Assembly (NCBI RefSeq): GCF_021134715.1
Contig: NC_060026.1
Span: 13,383,001-13,447,000 of the forward strand
Length of the DNA: 64,000 nt
Origin: Daphnia pulex
Taxonomy: Eukaryota; Arthropoda; Branchiopoda; Diplostraca; Daphniidae
Direction: 5' to 3'
Shown piece after piece: positions 34,913 through 49,981 of the stretch. The notes beneath the pieces were generated by a model, which worked only from the letters and a program-made list of their open reading frames with translations, searched no databases and was not told the DNA's origin. Both the position numbers and the translations under genes were made by a program. Each line of letters starts with the position of its first letter. Within the stretch, counting starts at the first letter, position 1.

Positions 34913-36378
34913 TTCCGCTCGTCAAGAATCAGCTGTTATCTTCAAAAATAAATCACTGCAGAATAAAATTTCGAAAATGCTATTAACTATTGCAATCAGG
35001 GAAACAAATTAAACGGTAAAATAATTATCACATTTTGATATTAGAGAACAAATCAGAATAATAAGATGACTATCACGCCCATTTTATAACAGACAATTTC
35101 TCTTCGCGTTAATTACCGTGACAACTTACAGGAAACTATTGGAGAAAATTCCCACATGATAACACGAATGTCTTTTAGATAGATTCTGTTAAGAAAATTA
35201 CCTTTGGACGAGGGTACAATTAGATTTCAATAATATGTGTTGACTTGCTCACACCCAACGACTGACTGAAAGATGCGTGGGCATCAGAAGTTTGCGAAAG
35301 CGTAGAGGAAACGGGGGAAAAACAAAGTCGGGAAAAAGGAAAAACCCGACAAGACGACCAAACTCTTTTGTCACTAGGACCTCCCATTTCTGCCTCCGGT
35401 GAGGTCGTTTCTCCAGGCAAAAGAAAGAATCACGTTCGTTCTCAACGGAAATCTGCATCCCGGCTGATGACGTCACTTGGCCTTCTTTTCCCTCTGGTAA
35501 AAAAATTGCATACCTGTATGGAAAAGCCGGAAAGCCACTATAACCACATTAGCCCAAAGAGTTATTTACAAGGAATTTTCTTGGAATGACGATTTCAAGG
35601 TCTATATACTTTGTAAATAAGATAGCTTAAATCGCAAAATATCAATTTTAATTCCCCTCTTTTTGCTGAGTATATTGATGGAATAAGTTCTATCAATAAA
35701 ATTTCCAACAAATTCAGAATGAAAAAAAAAATTGAAAGACCCTCTGAAAAATTATTCCGATTGACAGATGAGGAGATTCCACACATGAAAACTGAACGTT
35801 AATCTGACGCTCAACAGTCGGCGAAATTTGTTTTGTGAAAAATTCTAGGAATACAAATTGAGGTCTCCGTACAGCAGTGGCAGCAGAATTACAGAGTTAG
35901 AAATTCGAAACAAAATATGGAAACAGACACAGATGAATTAAATTACATTCACCCAAATAAGACTTCGTAAATAGTATCTTTCTTCCCCATATTACGTCAC
36001 GAAATATAACGTAAATTTCCATATCGCTCTTGCGTCTTACTCTTACCGGTCTTACACCCATTTTTAAATTCATAAATTCCAAGGCGAAATCATAACGGAA
36101 AAATATTTGATCAATCTTTACCTGAATGTCAATTATTAGAAGAAATGTTTCGCAGCAGTTAGAAAGTAGCTATCCAGTTTTATTTCAACACGGGGTATGT
36201 TTGAAGTTTGAAGGACTTAATCGGCAAATACGGAACATGAACAACAATTCGTATCAGGTCCAATTATTTGTCCATTTTACAAGAAATGAGAATACACGAA
36301 ATGGGATTATATACGTTACGATTATCTGAATTATACCAAAAGCATAAAACAAGCTGATAGCTCTCGAATGCTAACTCA
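34913..36378. other. Intergenic between the two small peptide genes
   Basis: The promoter and 5' untranslated region of peptide gene 1 should lie at its left side. A TGACGTCA (CRE-like) palindrome lies near 35465-35475, and TTACGTCAC near 35991. No coding exon was recognised. Confidence 0.4.
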
Positions 36379-36709
36379 TTAAGGAGTCGGAGCTAATCCG
36401 GCTGCAATGCATGCGGCCATGCACACTCCCAGGGCAGAATTGCAGGCCACGATAGCGGCAGGAATTCCGGTGCCAGCCGTAAGAGTGCCGAATGTAAAAC
36501 CGGCTCCGGCGTAGCTAAATGCGATCAAATAGCAGAAATTTTGTTTATTAATAGAATTAAATTTACATGTAATAATTTTTAATATCTCACCATGCAACTA
36601 CAACCGCATTGCATCCAGATTGGCATATTCCGTACGCCAAGGGTCCAGCTTCGGACAGAAACGGGACAAGTCCAATTAGGATAAAAATGATTAAAAATGA
36701 TTGCTTCAT
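36379..36709 (-). CDS. Small secreted cysteine-rich, Gly/Ala-rich peptide 2
   Basis: Exons 36591-36709 and 36379-36514 (minus) join in phase 2 to give 84 residues. Signal peptide MKQSFLIIFILIGLVPFLSEA, then GPLAYGICQSGCNAVVVACY, FGTLTAGTGIPAAIVACN and ACIAAGLAPTP. It is a tandem paralogue of the gene at 34497: same intron position and phase, nearly identical mature start, diverged signal sequence and introns. Six cysteines are conserved. Read-through of the intron gives an unrelated N-terminus and was not used. Confidence 0.8.
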
Positions 36710-37950
36710 TTCTTCTTGTCGAAATCAACCGAGGAAACTAGCTTCATCCATACAGTAATAACGAAACAATAAGATTGCATAATAAGATAAGGTAAATTAT
36801 ACTGCGCAAAAGAATAAACTTTACCTCTTGATGGTCAGACGGAGAATGAGTTTTGAGCTGAAAAATGTTGACGAAGAGGATCGAAGCACATCACACCCAA
36901 CGAAAGCAAAGTGTGAAAAACCAACGCATACAAGACGACAAAGTAGAACGTCTTTTGTATACTCAACCTCCAAGAACTGGAAAAAGGATCCGTCACTATA
37001 CGAAGCTGACGTTAACATGACGCCAACTGCGTAATGGAAATTCATGAAATTCGAAACAAAGAAATTAAAGAATAAAATTGAAAGGCACCTAACAGTGGAT
37101 AAAATAATTGCGCAGTCCAGAGAAGCGAAAAAGTTAATCCAATATTAAAAAAAAAAGCGTTGATTATTAACAGAGAAAATCAGGTACTCGTTAATATCGG
37201 GTTCAACGGTTATTTCCAGAGAATCTTAAGTATCAGACAATTGGCGAATATGAGTACACCAATATCAAAGATACGGCGAAACCGGACGGCTAATGGCTTG
37301 CGTCCGGTCTTCCTATATACATGTCCCTTCTTGGCAGCACTCACAAGGCTATTAATATAGCCTCTTGACGTGATTTTACATATTACACGTATACAATCTC
37401 AAATACTTAAAATCTGCGTGTTTCTGTTACATTTGATTTCATGGGCGAAAGTCATTTTCTGTTCCGTACGAAGTAGATGAGAATCTGACAAAAAGTTCAA
37501 CCGCACCATGTCGCCATACTCGTACAGTTGGACTAAACACTGCACGTTCCAATGGACTCAGTGAACTGATTACATATACCAGTCGATAAGGTGACCGCAT
37601 GAATAATCATTAAGCAATACGTGACGCGGTGGCACCCGGTAGAAGCTGACCTTTGTTATACAATAATAAGACAATTTGGGTTTTCCTTATCCTTATATAC
37701 GTACCTGAAGACGAAAGTCGGATCATGCTGGCTTGATGCAACAATTGTGTCTCACCGTGGTGCCCATTATTTCAGAGTTTGATTGACACCCGGATCGCGT
37801 ATAGAGATAATTATCAAAAATTAGTTTGGACAAATTGAAAATTACTTTGGTCCCGGACCTTCGACTCCGTATACCTATGTCTGCTGCTGTTATCTTGACG
37901 TCATTCGGCTTGAACTAAAAAACTGAACGAACGGAATGACAAACTGGAAG
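36710..37950. other. Intergenic
   Basis: Contains the 5' flank of peptide gene 2 and that of the protease at 38012. Short open frames at 36821-37045 and 37160-37360 lack domains and splice context. Confidence 0.4.
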
Positions 37951-37958
37951 TATTTAAG
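37951..37958 (+). promoter_or_regulatory. TATA-like box of protease 1
   Basis: TATTTAAG lies 61 bp before the start codon at 38012, leaving room for a transcript start about 30 bp downstream. The same TATTTAAG variant precedes proteases 2 (45501-45508) and 4 (49974-49981). Confidence 0.6.
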
Positions 37959-38011
37959 GACGGCCGAAAACTAGATCAATGCATATCTTGACATCATTAA
38001 ATATTCCCAAC

Positions 38012-39438
38012 ATGAAGGTCCTTGCTATTGTCTTGGTTGCATTCGTCGTCGCTCAGGTAAAGCTAAAGTAGAAAATCCTTAATTATTCTTGATTTTAATT
38101 ATGGATTCAAATTTAATCTCTAGGCGGCTGCTAGGGACTTGTCCAAGTACCAACCTCGTTCGGTCTTGTACCCACGTCTCCCATCGAAAAATACCAACTC
38201 CTTTGTCCCCATCAAGCGCTCCGCCACCGTCAACACTCGCGGTAACTTCAGATTACTCGTTTATCACAAATTAATTAAACTAATTAACCAATTTTTTTTT
38301 TCAGGCTTCTGCGGGCAGGCTAACGTGACAAGCGGCCGTATTGTTGGAGGAACTGAGGCTGTCCCAAACTCTCTCCCATGGTAAATCAATTAAATGCCAA
38401 ATTTTTAGTTACATTATTGTTAAATTTATTTCCTTTAATCGTTATAAAAGGCAAGTGGCTTTGTTCATCGATGACCAGTACTTCTGCGGTGGTTCTCTTA
38501 TTTCCAACGAGTGGGTTCTGACTGCCGCCCGTAAGTTGCGATTTCATTTCCTTTTAACACCAGAAACCGGGAAAATCAAATGCCAAGAATTAAAAGGATG
38601 TTCTCATCTTTCACGTTTCACTTGATCAGACTGTGCCGATGCCGCTGTCTTCTTCGACATTTACTTGGGCTCCCACAATGTCCGTTTGACCGCCGCCGAG
38701 GAACCCACCCGCGTTGAGGTCAGGTCCACCGAATACACCGTCCACCCCGAATGGGCCTCCCTCCGCATCCGCAACGACGTCGCTTTGATCAAGTTGCCCG
38801 CCCCCATTGAGTTCACCCGTAAGAATTCAATTCATTATTTTTATACCAATTAGACAAAATTTTAATTTTCATGTTGCTCAACACATTGCAGCTGAAATCC
38901 AGCCCGTCTGCTTGGCTCCCACTTCCGAGCCCGACCATGTCGACGATATCCTCCACATCAGCGGATGGGGCAAACCTTCCGATGGTAAAAATCGTTTCTT
39001 ATAATTAACAGTGTTGAATCTAATCCTATAAATATGGCTCTATTATTCATTAGCTGCTGCCGGTATCTCACCTGTCCTGCGTGAAGTCGATGCTCCATGC
39101 ATCTCTAACGAAGAGTGCGCATTAACTTACGGCAACACCATCCAGCCCGGAAACATCTGCGTCAACACCACCGGCGGCCACAGCTCTTGCAACGTAAGAT
39201 TTCGATCTTTACTTCTTTTTGTGCTTAAAAGCTTTTTTAATATTAAATTTTAATTTCTGTTTCGACATAGGGTGACTCTGGTGGCCCATTGACCTTCGTC
39301 AACGGAGGCGTACACAACCAGGTCGGTATCGTCAGCTTCGGCTCCTCCGCCGGATGCGAGGTCGGCTACCCCGCCGCTTTCGCCCGCGTTTCCTACTTTG
39401 CCGAATGGATTTCATCGGTCACTGGCCTGCTGATCTAA
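38012..39438 (+). CDS. Chymotrypsin-like serine protease 1 (S1A)
   Basis: Eight exons: 38012-38056, 38124-38241, 38305-38380, 38451-38530, 38630-38818, 38892-38984, 39054-39193, 39271-39438; 302 residues. Signal peptide [18 protein letters not shown], a propeptide of about 50 residues, activation site R66-IVGG, catalytic His107 (LTAAH), Asp156 (NDVALIKL) and Ser250 (GDSGGPL). The His codon is split by an intron. The residue six before the catalytic Ser (chymotrypsin 189) is Ser, and Ala sits at the 226 position (GYPAAF), so the pocket is not trypsin-like; preference for hydrophobic or small side chains is expected. It is secreted, probably a gut digestive enzyme as for related daphnid proteases. 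It is the only protease of the cluster on the plus strand and is separated from the others by glycerol kinase. Confidence 0.93.
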
Positions 39439-39997
39439 ACACCCCTTCACATCTGATTCGGATTTTCTTTTGATTATGTTAAATTTTTTTTTTTTTCATT
39501 GAATACAATTGAATTGTTGAACAATGAATTATTTTTGAATTATTTTCTATTTGATACGACTGGGATAAGTTTGTGAATAGGCCATGGGGTACGTCGATCA
39601 ACCAACGGTTTACGGTTGCACTATAAAGCACAGCCTCTTTCTTATTCGTGACGTGAAATAGTCTGTGTTTGTAAAAACGGTAATTGAGGATTTGAGGCCA
39701 CATCTGGCGATTACACGCGCCAGTTGACTATATCTGGTGATAAAAATAGGAAATCGGGGTCATTGGAAAGAAATTCTGAACCGCTCAAGAACTCACTTCG
39801 TATCGAGTAGCAATTCGTACCAGATATCCGTGTCAATCAAAGCTAAGGTTAAAATTTGATGTACTGATTTTTTAAAAACTAAAATCAAATTAATTCGCTC
39901 GTCATTCTCCTAGTTTGCAAGGGCTTCTCTCCGCGCGACCCGATTTGTCACAGCAGACGACTTTTTAGTCGGTCGGCAAGTGACTGATGGAAAAAAC
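39439..39997. other. Intergenic between protease 1 and glycerol kinase
   Basis: 3' flank of protease 1 with a poly-T run near 39484. No gene or repeat recognised. Confidence 0.4.
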
Positions 39998-40005
39998 TAT
40001 AAAAA
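39998..40005 (+). promoter_or_regulatory. Possible TATA box of glycerol kinase
   Basis: TATAAAAA in an otherwise mixed-composition stretch, followed by ccagttcatg and, near 40070, a gtaagc donor that could end an untranslated first exon; the acceptor would be the ccag near 40638, just before the start codon at 40671. Inference only. Confidence 0.4.
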
Positions 40006-40670
40006 CATCTGGACCAGTTCATGATCTCAATGGCGAGATAATTTCAAGGTTTTGCAAGCAAACAATAAGTAAGCATTCTTTTCCCTATAGATAACACACA
40101 TTCCAGAATAATTCAAGCGCTTTTCCGCCCCGTATCACGTGTGTGTCCATTATAATCCATACATCAAATAATAAAAAAATTTGTGACAGTTATTCCTCGT
40201 CGGCGTCATATAATCCCGTTGGATACTACGTTACGGCCTAGCATAGACTGAAATGCGACGTAGTTTTTTGAAAACAGGCAAATATTTGGCTTTCTCTAGA
40301 TCCAACTCAATGATAACCAATGTGGTGCCTGATATATTCTTCACGCACTTCCAATCCCTTAATGGAATATGATACTTTCAGTGATTTCACAAGACTGGAG
40401 TAGTAGCTTCATCTGAAGGCCCATCCTGTAATCCAATACTTCACAGCCACATCCTTTGTATACACTGAATTCCTAATCTCTCATCATCCAAAATAAGACT
40501 AGTGCGATAATTTCCTGGCAGTTTGGCTTGGATAGTAGTCCCGTGCAGCAGACCGTCTCCACTATTCATTGCAAGCACCCTCCAAAAGCATACTTTGACC
40601 TTAATAAGTGAATAATTTGTTTATTTTTCAAAAATCCAGTGATCTTGAGACTCCAGTAAAAAAAAAAGAA

Positions 40671-43533
<2,863 letters not shown>

Positions 43534-44021
43534 TAGACGCACCCCTCCATTTTTTTCAAATCGTAAAATCCAGATCCTTGTGCAACGGATGTTGAATGTT
43601 TGAGTCCTTGTTTTTTGGTCTGCGACGCCCCCAGTCAAAACAGAAAAACGGGCCGTTGGCAAAAATAAGTGGAATAATACTGCCGGCAAATGGTTGTGAT
43701 GAAAACACCAAGCTATACATGGTTGTTGTTGTTGTTGTTCGGTGATTGAACATCGAATCTAGAAACGTCCCGCCCCCCTCCAACTTGTTGATAGAAAAGC
43801 TATTGTAGTCGGATCATTTTTTAAAAAATAGTAATTTTAGATGTTTGATTGTAGTGATATGATTCAATAAAATTTATGAACAAATTTCTTTCGTTGCAAT
43901 TATTTCAATTAAAAATAAAAACAATTATGGACTCGAGTGGCTTTGGTAAGGAATGACATAACTATTTGACTTATTAAAGGCAATTTAGCGAAAACGAATG
44001 TTTTCATCTTCTTTTTTTCAC
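43534..44021. other. 3' untranslated region of the long glycerol kinase form and intergenic DNA
   Basis: Contains a short gttgtt run (about 43722-43740) and the AATAAA near 43866. The convergent protease gene ends at 44022. Confidence 0.5.
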
Positions 44022-45440
44022 TTAGATGATCAAGCCGGTGATTGATGAGATCCATTCGGCGTAAAAACTAACACGTGAGAATCCGGCCGGAAGGTTTTTG
44101 TCACATCCTTGGCTGGAACCGAAGCTAACCACGCCCACCTGGTTGTGGATGCCGTCGTTGACGAAAGTCAAAGGACCACCAGAATCCCCCTACATTATGA
44201 CAGGATTAATGATTGCGTAATTCTAACATTAAAAGTCTTGTAAAATTTACGTTGCACGATCCTCTTCCGCCGGCGGTCGAGATGCAAATAATTCCGTCCG
44301 TGATAGTTTCGCCGTAAGTCAATGCGCATTCCTCATTGGAGATGCACGGGACGTCAATTTCTCGGAGGACTTGGGAAATTCCGGGAGTCACTGATGCGTT
44401 ACAACAATGAAATGTCATTTCAATGGAGGCGGGAAATTTGAATAAGAAAAATGAAAATGTTTGACTTGCATTCAGAATGTCTGCCCCATCCGCTGACGTG
44501 GAGGATATCGTCGACGTGATCGGGCTCGGAAGGTGGAGCCAGGCAAACTGGTTGAATTTCAGCTGCCAAAATTGATCAAAACATATTCACAAAATCGTTC
44601 GAGGTTATAATTGATCAGTTTCTATATAATACGCGTAAATTTAATCGGCTGCGGGATCTTGACCAAGGCGATGTCGTTCATGAAACGGAAGGAGGACCAT
44701 CCCGGATGAACGATGGACACGTTCGATCTGATCTCGAAGCGACTGGGCTCCTCGGTGGCATTCAGTCGAACGTTGTGAGAGCCCAGCAGAATGTCGAAAA
44801 AGCCAGCGTCTTCGGCACAGTCTGATAATATCAAGAAATAAAAGAAAAATGAGAAAGCTGGCCACTGCTCTTATTTCGGTTTTGACTTACGGGCAGCGGT
44901 GAGAATCCACTCGTTAGAAATCAGGGAACCACCGCAGAAAAATCTGTCATCAACGAATAAAGCCACTTGCCTAATTTGCGATTGGAATCGCACAATATTA
45001 GTACAAACAACATCACAAATGTTAACTTTAAATTTTTTGATTCGAATTTAATTACCATGGCAGGGAATGAGGTTCAGCAACTGTACCACCTACTATTCGA
45101 CTGTTTGTGCTATTTTCCCGCCCGCAGAAACCTGTGACAAATATGTAAATGATAAAATATTACAAAAATTAATTGAATTCAATTTGATCTTTACTTCGGG
45201 TATTGATTGTAGCGGTGTGTTTCACTGGGAAGATTGGTTTTTTATTCCTCGAAGGAGGGCGAGGAAACAACACTCCTCTGGGTTTGTACCTGGCCAAATC
45301 CCTAGCTGCTGCCTTTGAGAAATGCAAATAGCCAAAATTATAATTTAATGTTTCACCTTTTTCACTTGACAGCAGGTTTGGGTGTATACCTGGGCGAATA
45401 CAATCGCAACTAATAAGACAACAGCAGCAGAAACATTCAT
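44022..45440 (-). CDS. Chymotrypsin-like serine protease 2 (S1A)
   Basis: Eight exons (minus): 45390-45440, 45195-45312, 45056-45131, 44891-44970, 44633-44821, 44470-44562, 44251-44390, 44022-44189; 304 residues. Signal peptide [17 protein letters not shown], activation at SRIVGG, His109, Asp158 (NDIALVKI), Ser252. Position 189 is Gly (RGSCNGDSGG), as in elastase- or brachyurin-like pockets. It is the most diverged eight-exon member ([15 protein letters not shown] and other changes). Intron 6 has a GC donor (gaat|gcaagt): only this choice gives the 93-bp exon length and phase shared by proteases 1, 3, 4 and 5. Confidence 0.9.
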
Positions 45441-45500
45441 GATTGTGACACAGACACGTCGCAGACACGAATCGATCCCCAACTTCCTGGCGCACTCTTT

Positions 45501-45508
45501 CTTAAATA
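45501..45508 (-). promoter_or_regulatory. TATA-like box of protease 2
   Basis: TATTTAAG on the minus strand, about 60 bp upstream of the start codon at 45440. Confidence 0.6.
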
Positions 45509-45884
45509 CACTTGCTGCTCAAGTTCCGTTGCGCACAGGTTGAAAGCTTAACCGAGTGACGTAACCGTCTCCCGGTGGCAACGTTGAATCAGCATGCATC
45601 CAGGGAAATATATGCAAATGTGGCACAAAGACTATTAAGGTTGTGGTGGTAAAAACCGCCGTCGTGTACTTTCCAAACTTTCGTCTGATTCGATCAATCA
45701 ATTTCCAGTCACCCACAACGGATTGTCACATTCTTCCGTCTTTTGAATTTAATTCATAAAATTGAATGCGAAATTTCCATTTCAGTTTTTTTAACGACTG
45801 TATTATTTTTTAATGGCAATTGGATTTAAAACAAAAAAAAAAAGATTAGGCTAGAAATGATTTCAGGTCTCGATGGTTTAGATT

Positions 45885-47247
45885 TTAGATGACCAAGCCA
45901 GTGACGGACGAGATCCAGTCGGCGTAGTAGGAAACGCGGGTGTAGGCGGCGGGGTAGCCGACTTCGCATCCGGCGGAGGAGCCGAAGCTGACGATACCGA
46001 CCTGGTTGTAAACACCTCCGTTGATGTAGCTCAATGGGCCGCCAGAGTCACCCTGTATTGAACCAATATTTCTTTTAGAAATTTTGCCAAATCAATTATT
46101 ATTAAGAATGTTATTACGTTGCAAGCGCTGTGTCCGCCAGTGGTGTCGGTGCAAATGTTTCCGGGCTGGATGGTGCTGCCGAAATAAGCAGCGCACTCAT
46201 CGTTGGACATGCAAGGCATGTAGACTTCGTTCAAGGTGGGAGAGATGCCGGCAGCAGCTGCATAGATCATCGTGTTAGTTATATTGCTGGTTATTAAGTT
46301 AAATTTGAATTAAAGTTCTTATACCATCGGAGGGTTTGCCCCATCCGCTGTTGTGGAGGATGTCGCCAACATGGTCGGGCTCGGTGGCGGGGGCCATGCA
46401 GATGGGCTGGATTTCGGCTGTGAAAAAAAAATTAATTAAAATTTTAAATAATGACGTTGGGAATGAATTGAATTTTTACGGGTGAATTCAATGGGGGCGG
46501 GCAACTTGATCAAGGCGACGTCGTTGCGGATGCGGAGGGAAGCCCAGTCGGGGTGGACGGTGTAGTCGAAGGAAGTGACCTCAACTCGTGTGGGTTCCTC
46601 GGCGGCGGTCAAACGGACGTTGTGGGAGCCCAACAGGATGTTGAAGAAGACGGCACCATCGGCGCAATCTGCACATAAGACATCATTAAATTATTATCGA
46701 CATCCTTTAGCGTGAAATGAATAAGTGAACTTACGAGCAGCAGTCATGACCCACTCGTTGGAGATCAGGGAGCCACCGCAGAAGTATTTGTCGTCGATGA
46801 ACAAAGCCACTTGCCTTTCGAATTCAAAATGATTCAAATGATTACAATTAATTATCTGCAGAAAAATGAATTCAATTTACCATGGCAGAGAGTTGGGGAC
46901 GGCCTCAGTTCCTCCGACGATACGGCTAGCGGATTTAGCCTGGCCACAGAAACCTAAATAAAAGCATTTGAATATCGAATCGGATTCAAATATCATTTTC
47001 AAATTTCAAATCTTACCGCGGGTGTCGACAGTTGGGGAACGCTTAACTGGGACGAAAGAGTTGGTGTTCTTGGTCGGGGCACGGGGGAACAGGACCGAAC
47101 GGGGCTGGTACTTGGACAAGTCCCTGGCAGCCGCCTGGTATATTCGAATTCGTCCAATTTTTAAAAAATGATTCAATTGCAAAGTTAATGAATTTAGCTT
47201 ACCTGAGCGACGACGAACGCAACCAAGACAATGGCGAGGACCTTCAT
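45885..47247 (-). CDS. Chymotrypsin-like serine protease 3 (S1A)
   Basis: Eight exons (minus): 47203-47247, 47017-47134, 46881-46953, 46735-46814, 46480-46668, 46325-46417, 46118-46257, 45885-46052; 301 residues. Signal peptide [15 protein letters not shown], identical to protease 1; activation at SRIVGG; His106, Asp155, Ser249. Ser at 189 (HSACNGDSGG). It is closest to protease 1 ([30 protein letters not shown]) although the two lie on opposite strands with glycerol kinase and protease 2 between, so an inversion or dispersed duplication is implied. Confidence 0.93.
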
Positions 47248-47306
47248 GTTTAGTCTGAGGTATTCAGGTAGGACACGAATGGATTTCATCACGTTTGCAC
47301 TCCCAT

Positions 47307-47314
47307 CTTTTATA
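47307..47314 (-). promoter_or_regulatory. TATA box of protease 3
   Basis: TATAAAAG on the minus strand, 60 bp upstream of the start codon at 47247; a consensus match at the same spacing as in neighbouring protease genes. Confidence 0.75.
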
Positions 47315-48474
47315 CTTCTTAGTCCATCGTTGGAATTTGATCCAAATTTTTTTTGGTGAGACCGAATGACGTAAAAGATAACAATCAACACCACCTCATC
47401 GAACCACTAAATGTCTTAACGAAGGTTGATTACTATCAAAATCCTTATCATCTGATCCTATATTCTTATGCGCTCCAAAATGTCCATAAGCGGATCGAGA
47501 CTTCGTGAGACCTTGGTCACATGTATAGCAACATCACATGTACTGTATAGTGTCTGATTGGGAAACGGGACAAGCGGACCCGTCGAAAGGTGGAGAAAAC
47601 CCAAAGTATACCGATACAGGCTGTACCAAATGTAACTGGGATCCTGATGCGATACGTTCGCCTTGTAACATGTTCATCCCTTCTGACGATTTGGCAATGA
47701 TGGCTGTACATATGTTGACTTATCAGATTGATAGTACCAACCGTCGAAAATCCGGGTTCATTTAGGCCAGAAAAATAAAGTTGTCAATTCTAAAAAGTAC
47801 TCTTATAATTTACAATAGGGAATGTTGTAGCGGTGTTGAGTAATAAATGCTAATGCTGGTGGCTCTCGTCAAACCATTCAAAAAATTACTCGTTCGGATC
47901 GGACGGAAGGTTGCTTGTTATTCCTTATTCTATACGAACACAAAAACATTTCAGAAAACGGAGTAGCAGTATTCTTTTGAAAAATAATTTTAAAAATCAC
48001 CTATCGAATCTTAAATGCGCATGAAAACAACAATAATCGCTCCAAAATGGTTTACCTTGGCCCGTTAAGTGTGTTTTTTTTTTGTTTTAAATAAAAAGCT
48101 TAAAGGTAAAGATATCACTGTTAGCATTGTTTGCTTTCTGAAATGACTACGCACATGATTATGATTCGCTCGGGGTCGGAATACATGGTCGAACGGGATC
48201 AATCCTCTTTTATCAATTCTTATCGTTATTTGCTTTGGGTTTTTATCAAAGCTAATTTTAAATCGACCGATGTGTGTTGCTAAACTGAACAGTCACGTAG
48301 AAATTTTGAAATTTGAAAAAAAAAAGAACTTGAACACAAACTAAAAGAGAATCAACCGTTTAAGGTTTTAATTTCCTTTCGATTTTATTTTCATTGGATT
48401 TGACACAGGGTTAAAAAAAAATTGGGAATTTAAAAAAAAATGTTGGAGTGGAATAGGCACAAGCAATCGAGAGC
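47315..48474. other. Intergenic between proteases 3 and 4
   Basis: Upstream region of protease 3 and 3' flank of protease 4. An open frame at 47538-47765 (plus) shows no domain. Nothing else is supported. Confidence 0.4.
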
Positions 48475-49917
48475 TTAGATGACCAAGCCAGTGACGGACG
48501 AGATCCACTCAGCGAAGTAGGAGACGCGGGAGAATCCAGCGGGAAGGCCGACCTCGCATCCGGCGGAAGAGCCGAAGCTGACAACTCCGACCTGGTTGTG
48601 GACGCCGTTGACGACGTAGCTCAATGGGCCGCCAGAGTCACCCTAATCAACATTTCACCCATTTGAATTAACAAGGCTATAAAAACGAAACTTGAGCTCA
48701 TTTTTAAAATTTACGTTGCAAGATCCTTTGCCGCCAGTGGTGTCGACGCAAATGTTGCCATCAGTGATGGTGGCGCCATAAGTGGCAGCGCATTCGGCGT
48801 TGGAGATGCATGGGACATCGACTTCACGCAAGACGGGCGAAATTCCGGCGGCAGCTGATGAATACGCAACATTTGATGTGATCATTAAATTCATTAGATC
48901 GTTACATTATTCAAGATAATAATAAGTTGATTTTACCATCGGAAGGTTTGCCCCATCCGCTGATGTGGAGGATGTCGCCAACATGGTCGGGCTCGGAAGT
49001 GGGAGCCATGCAGATGGGCTGGATTTCGGCTGTGAAATAAAGAAATTAAAATGTTAAATTGGAATACGAGATGACGTTGGGAATGAATTGAATTCTTACG
49101 GGTGAATTCAATGGGGGCGGGCAGTTTGATCAAGGCAACATCGTTGACGATGCGGACGGGTCCCCAGTTGGGGTGGACCGTGTACTGGGTGGACCTGACT
49201 TCGACGCGGGTGGGTTCATCGACGGCATCCAAACGAACGTTGTGGGAGCCCAAGTAAATGTTGAAGAAGATGGCGTTATCGGCGCAGTCTAAAAATGGCA
49301 AACAAATTTCCAATTTGAAATTCTAGCGCGGAAATCTTTTCGACTTTTGGCGGATTATTTTAAAAAACCACATTATAGACTTACGGGCAGCGGTGAGGAT
49401 CCATTCGTTGGAGATGAGGGAACCTCCGCAAAAGTACTGGCCATCGATGAAAATAGCCACTTGCCTGTTGCATTCAATTGAAATGATTTGATTGACATTC
49501 AGGAATGAGCATTTTTTTAAATTATAGAAATTGTCTTACCATGGGGCAGAGTGGGGGACGGCCTCAGTTCCTCCGACGATACGGCTTGGGTCACTCTGGA
49601 CCTGTCCGCAGAAGCCTGAAATCAATCATTACACATGTATAAAATCATTTGAATGCATTCCATTTGAGTAGGTTTGACTTACCGCGGGTGTCGACGGTAG
49701 GGGCGACCTTTGGAGGCACCCACCTGTTGGCGTTCTCGACTGGGGCACGGGGGTACAGGACCGAACGGGGCTGGTACTTGGACAAGTCCAAACCAGACGC
49801 CTATAAAAATCAAAGAATAATATTTAACCCCCTCAAAATAAAAATTGTTGATTGAAATTATTGAACGTTTACCTGAGCGACGGCAATGGCTACGAAAACA
49901 ATGGCAAAGACCTTCAT
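48475..49917 (-). CDS. Chymotrypsin-like serine protease 4 (S1A)
   Basis: Eight exons (minus): 49873-49917, 49683-49800, 49540-49615, 49385-49464, 49100-49288, 48937-49029, 48715-48854, 48475-48642; 302 residues. Signal peptide [15 protein letters not shown]; activation at SRIVGG; His107, Asp156 (NDVALIKL), Ser250. Gly at 189 (KGSCNGDSGG) and Ala-Gly at 226-227 (GLPAGF), so a pocket differing from protease 1. Exon lengths are the same as in protease 1, so the two are simple duplicates. Confidence 0.93.
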
Positions 49918-49973
49918 GGTTAGTGCGGTGATACGATCAAGACACGAATCGATCTCCGCTTCACTATGCTACC

Positions 49974-49981
49974 CTTAAATA
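49974..49981 (-). promoter_or_regulatory. TATA-like box of protease 4
   Basis: TATTTAAG on the minus strand 57 bp before the start codon at 49917. Confidence 0.6.
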
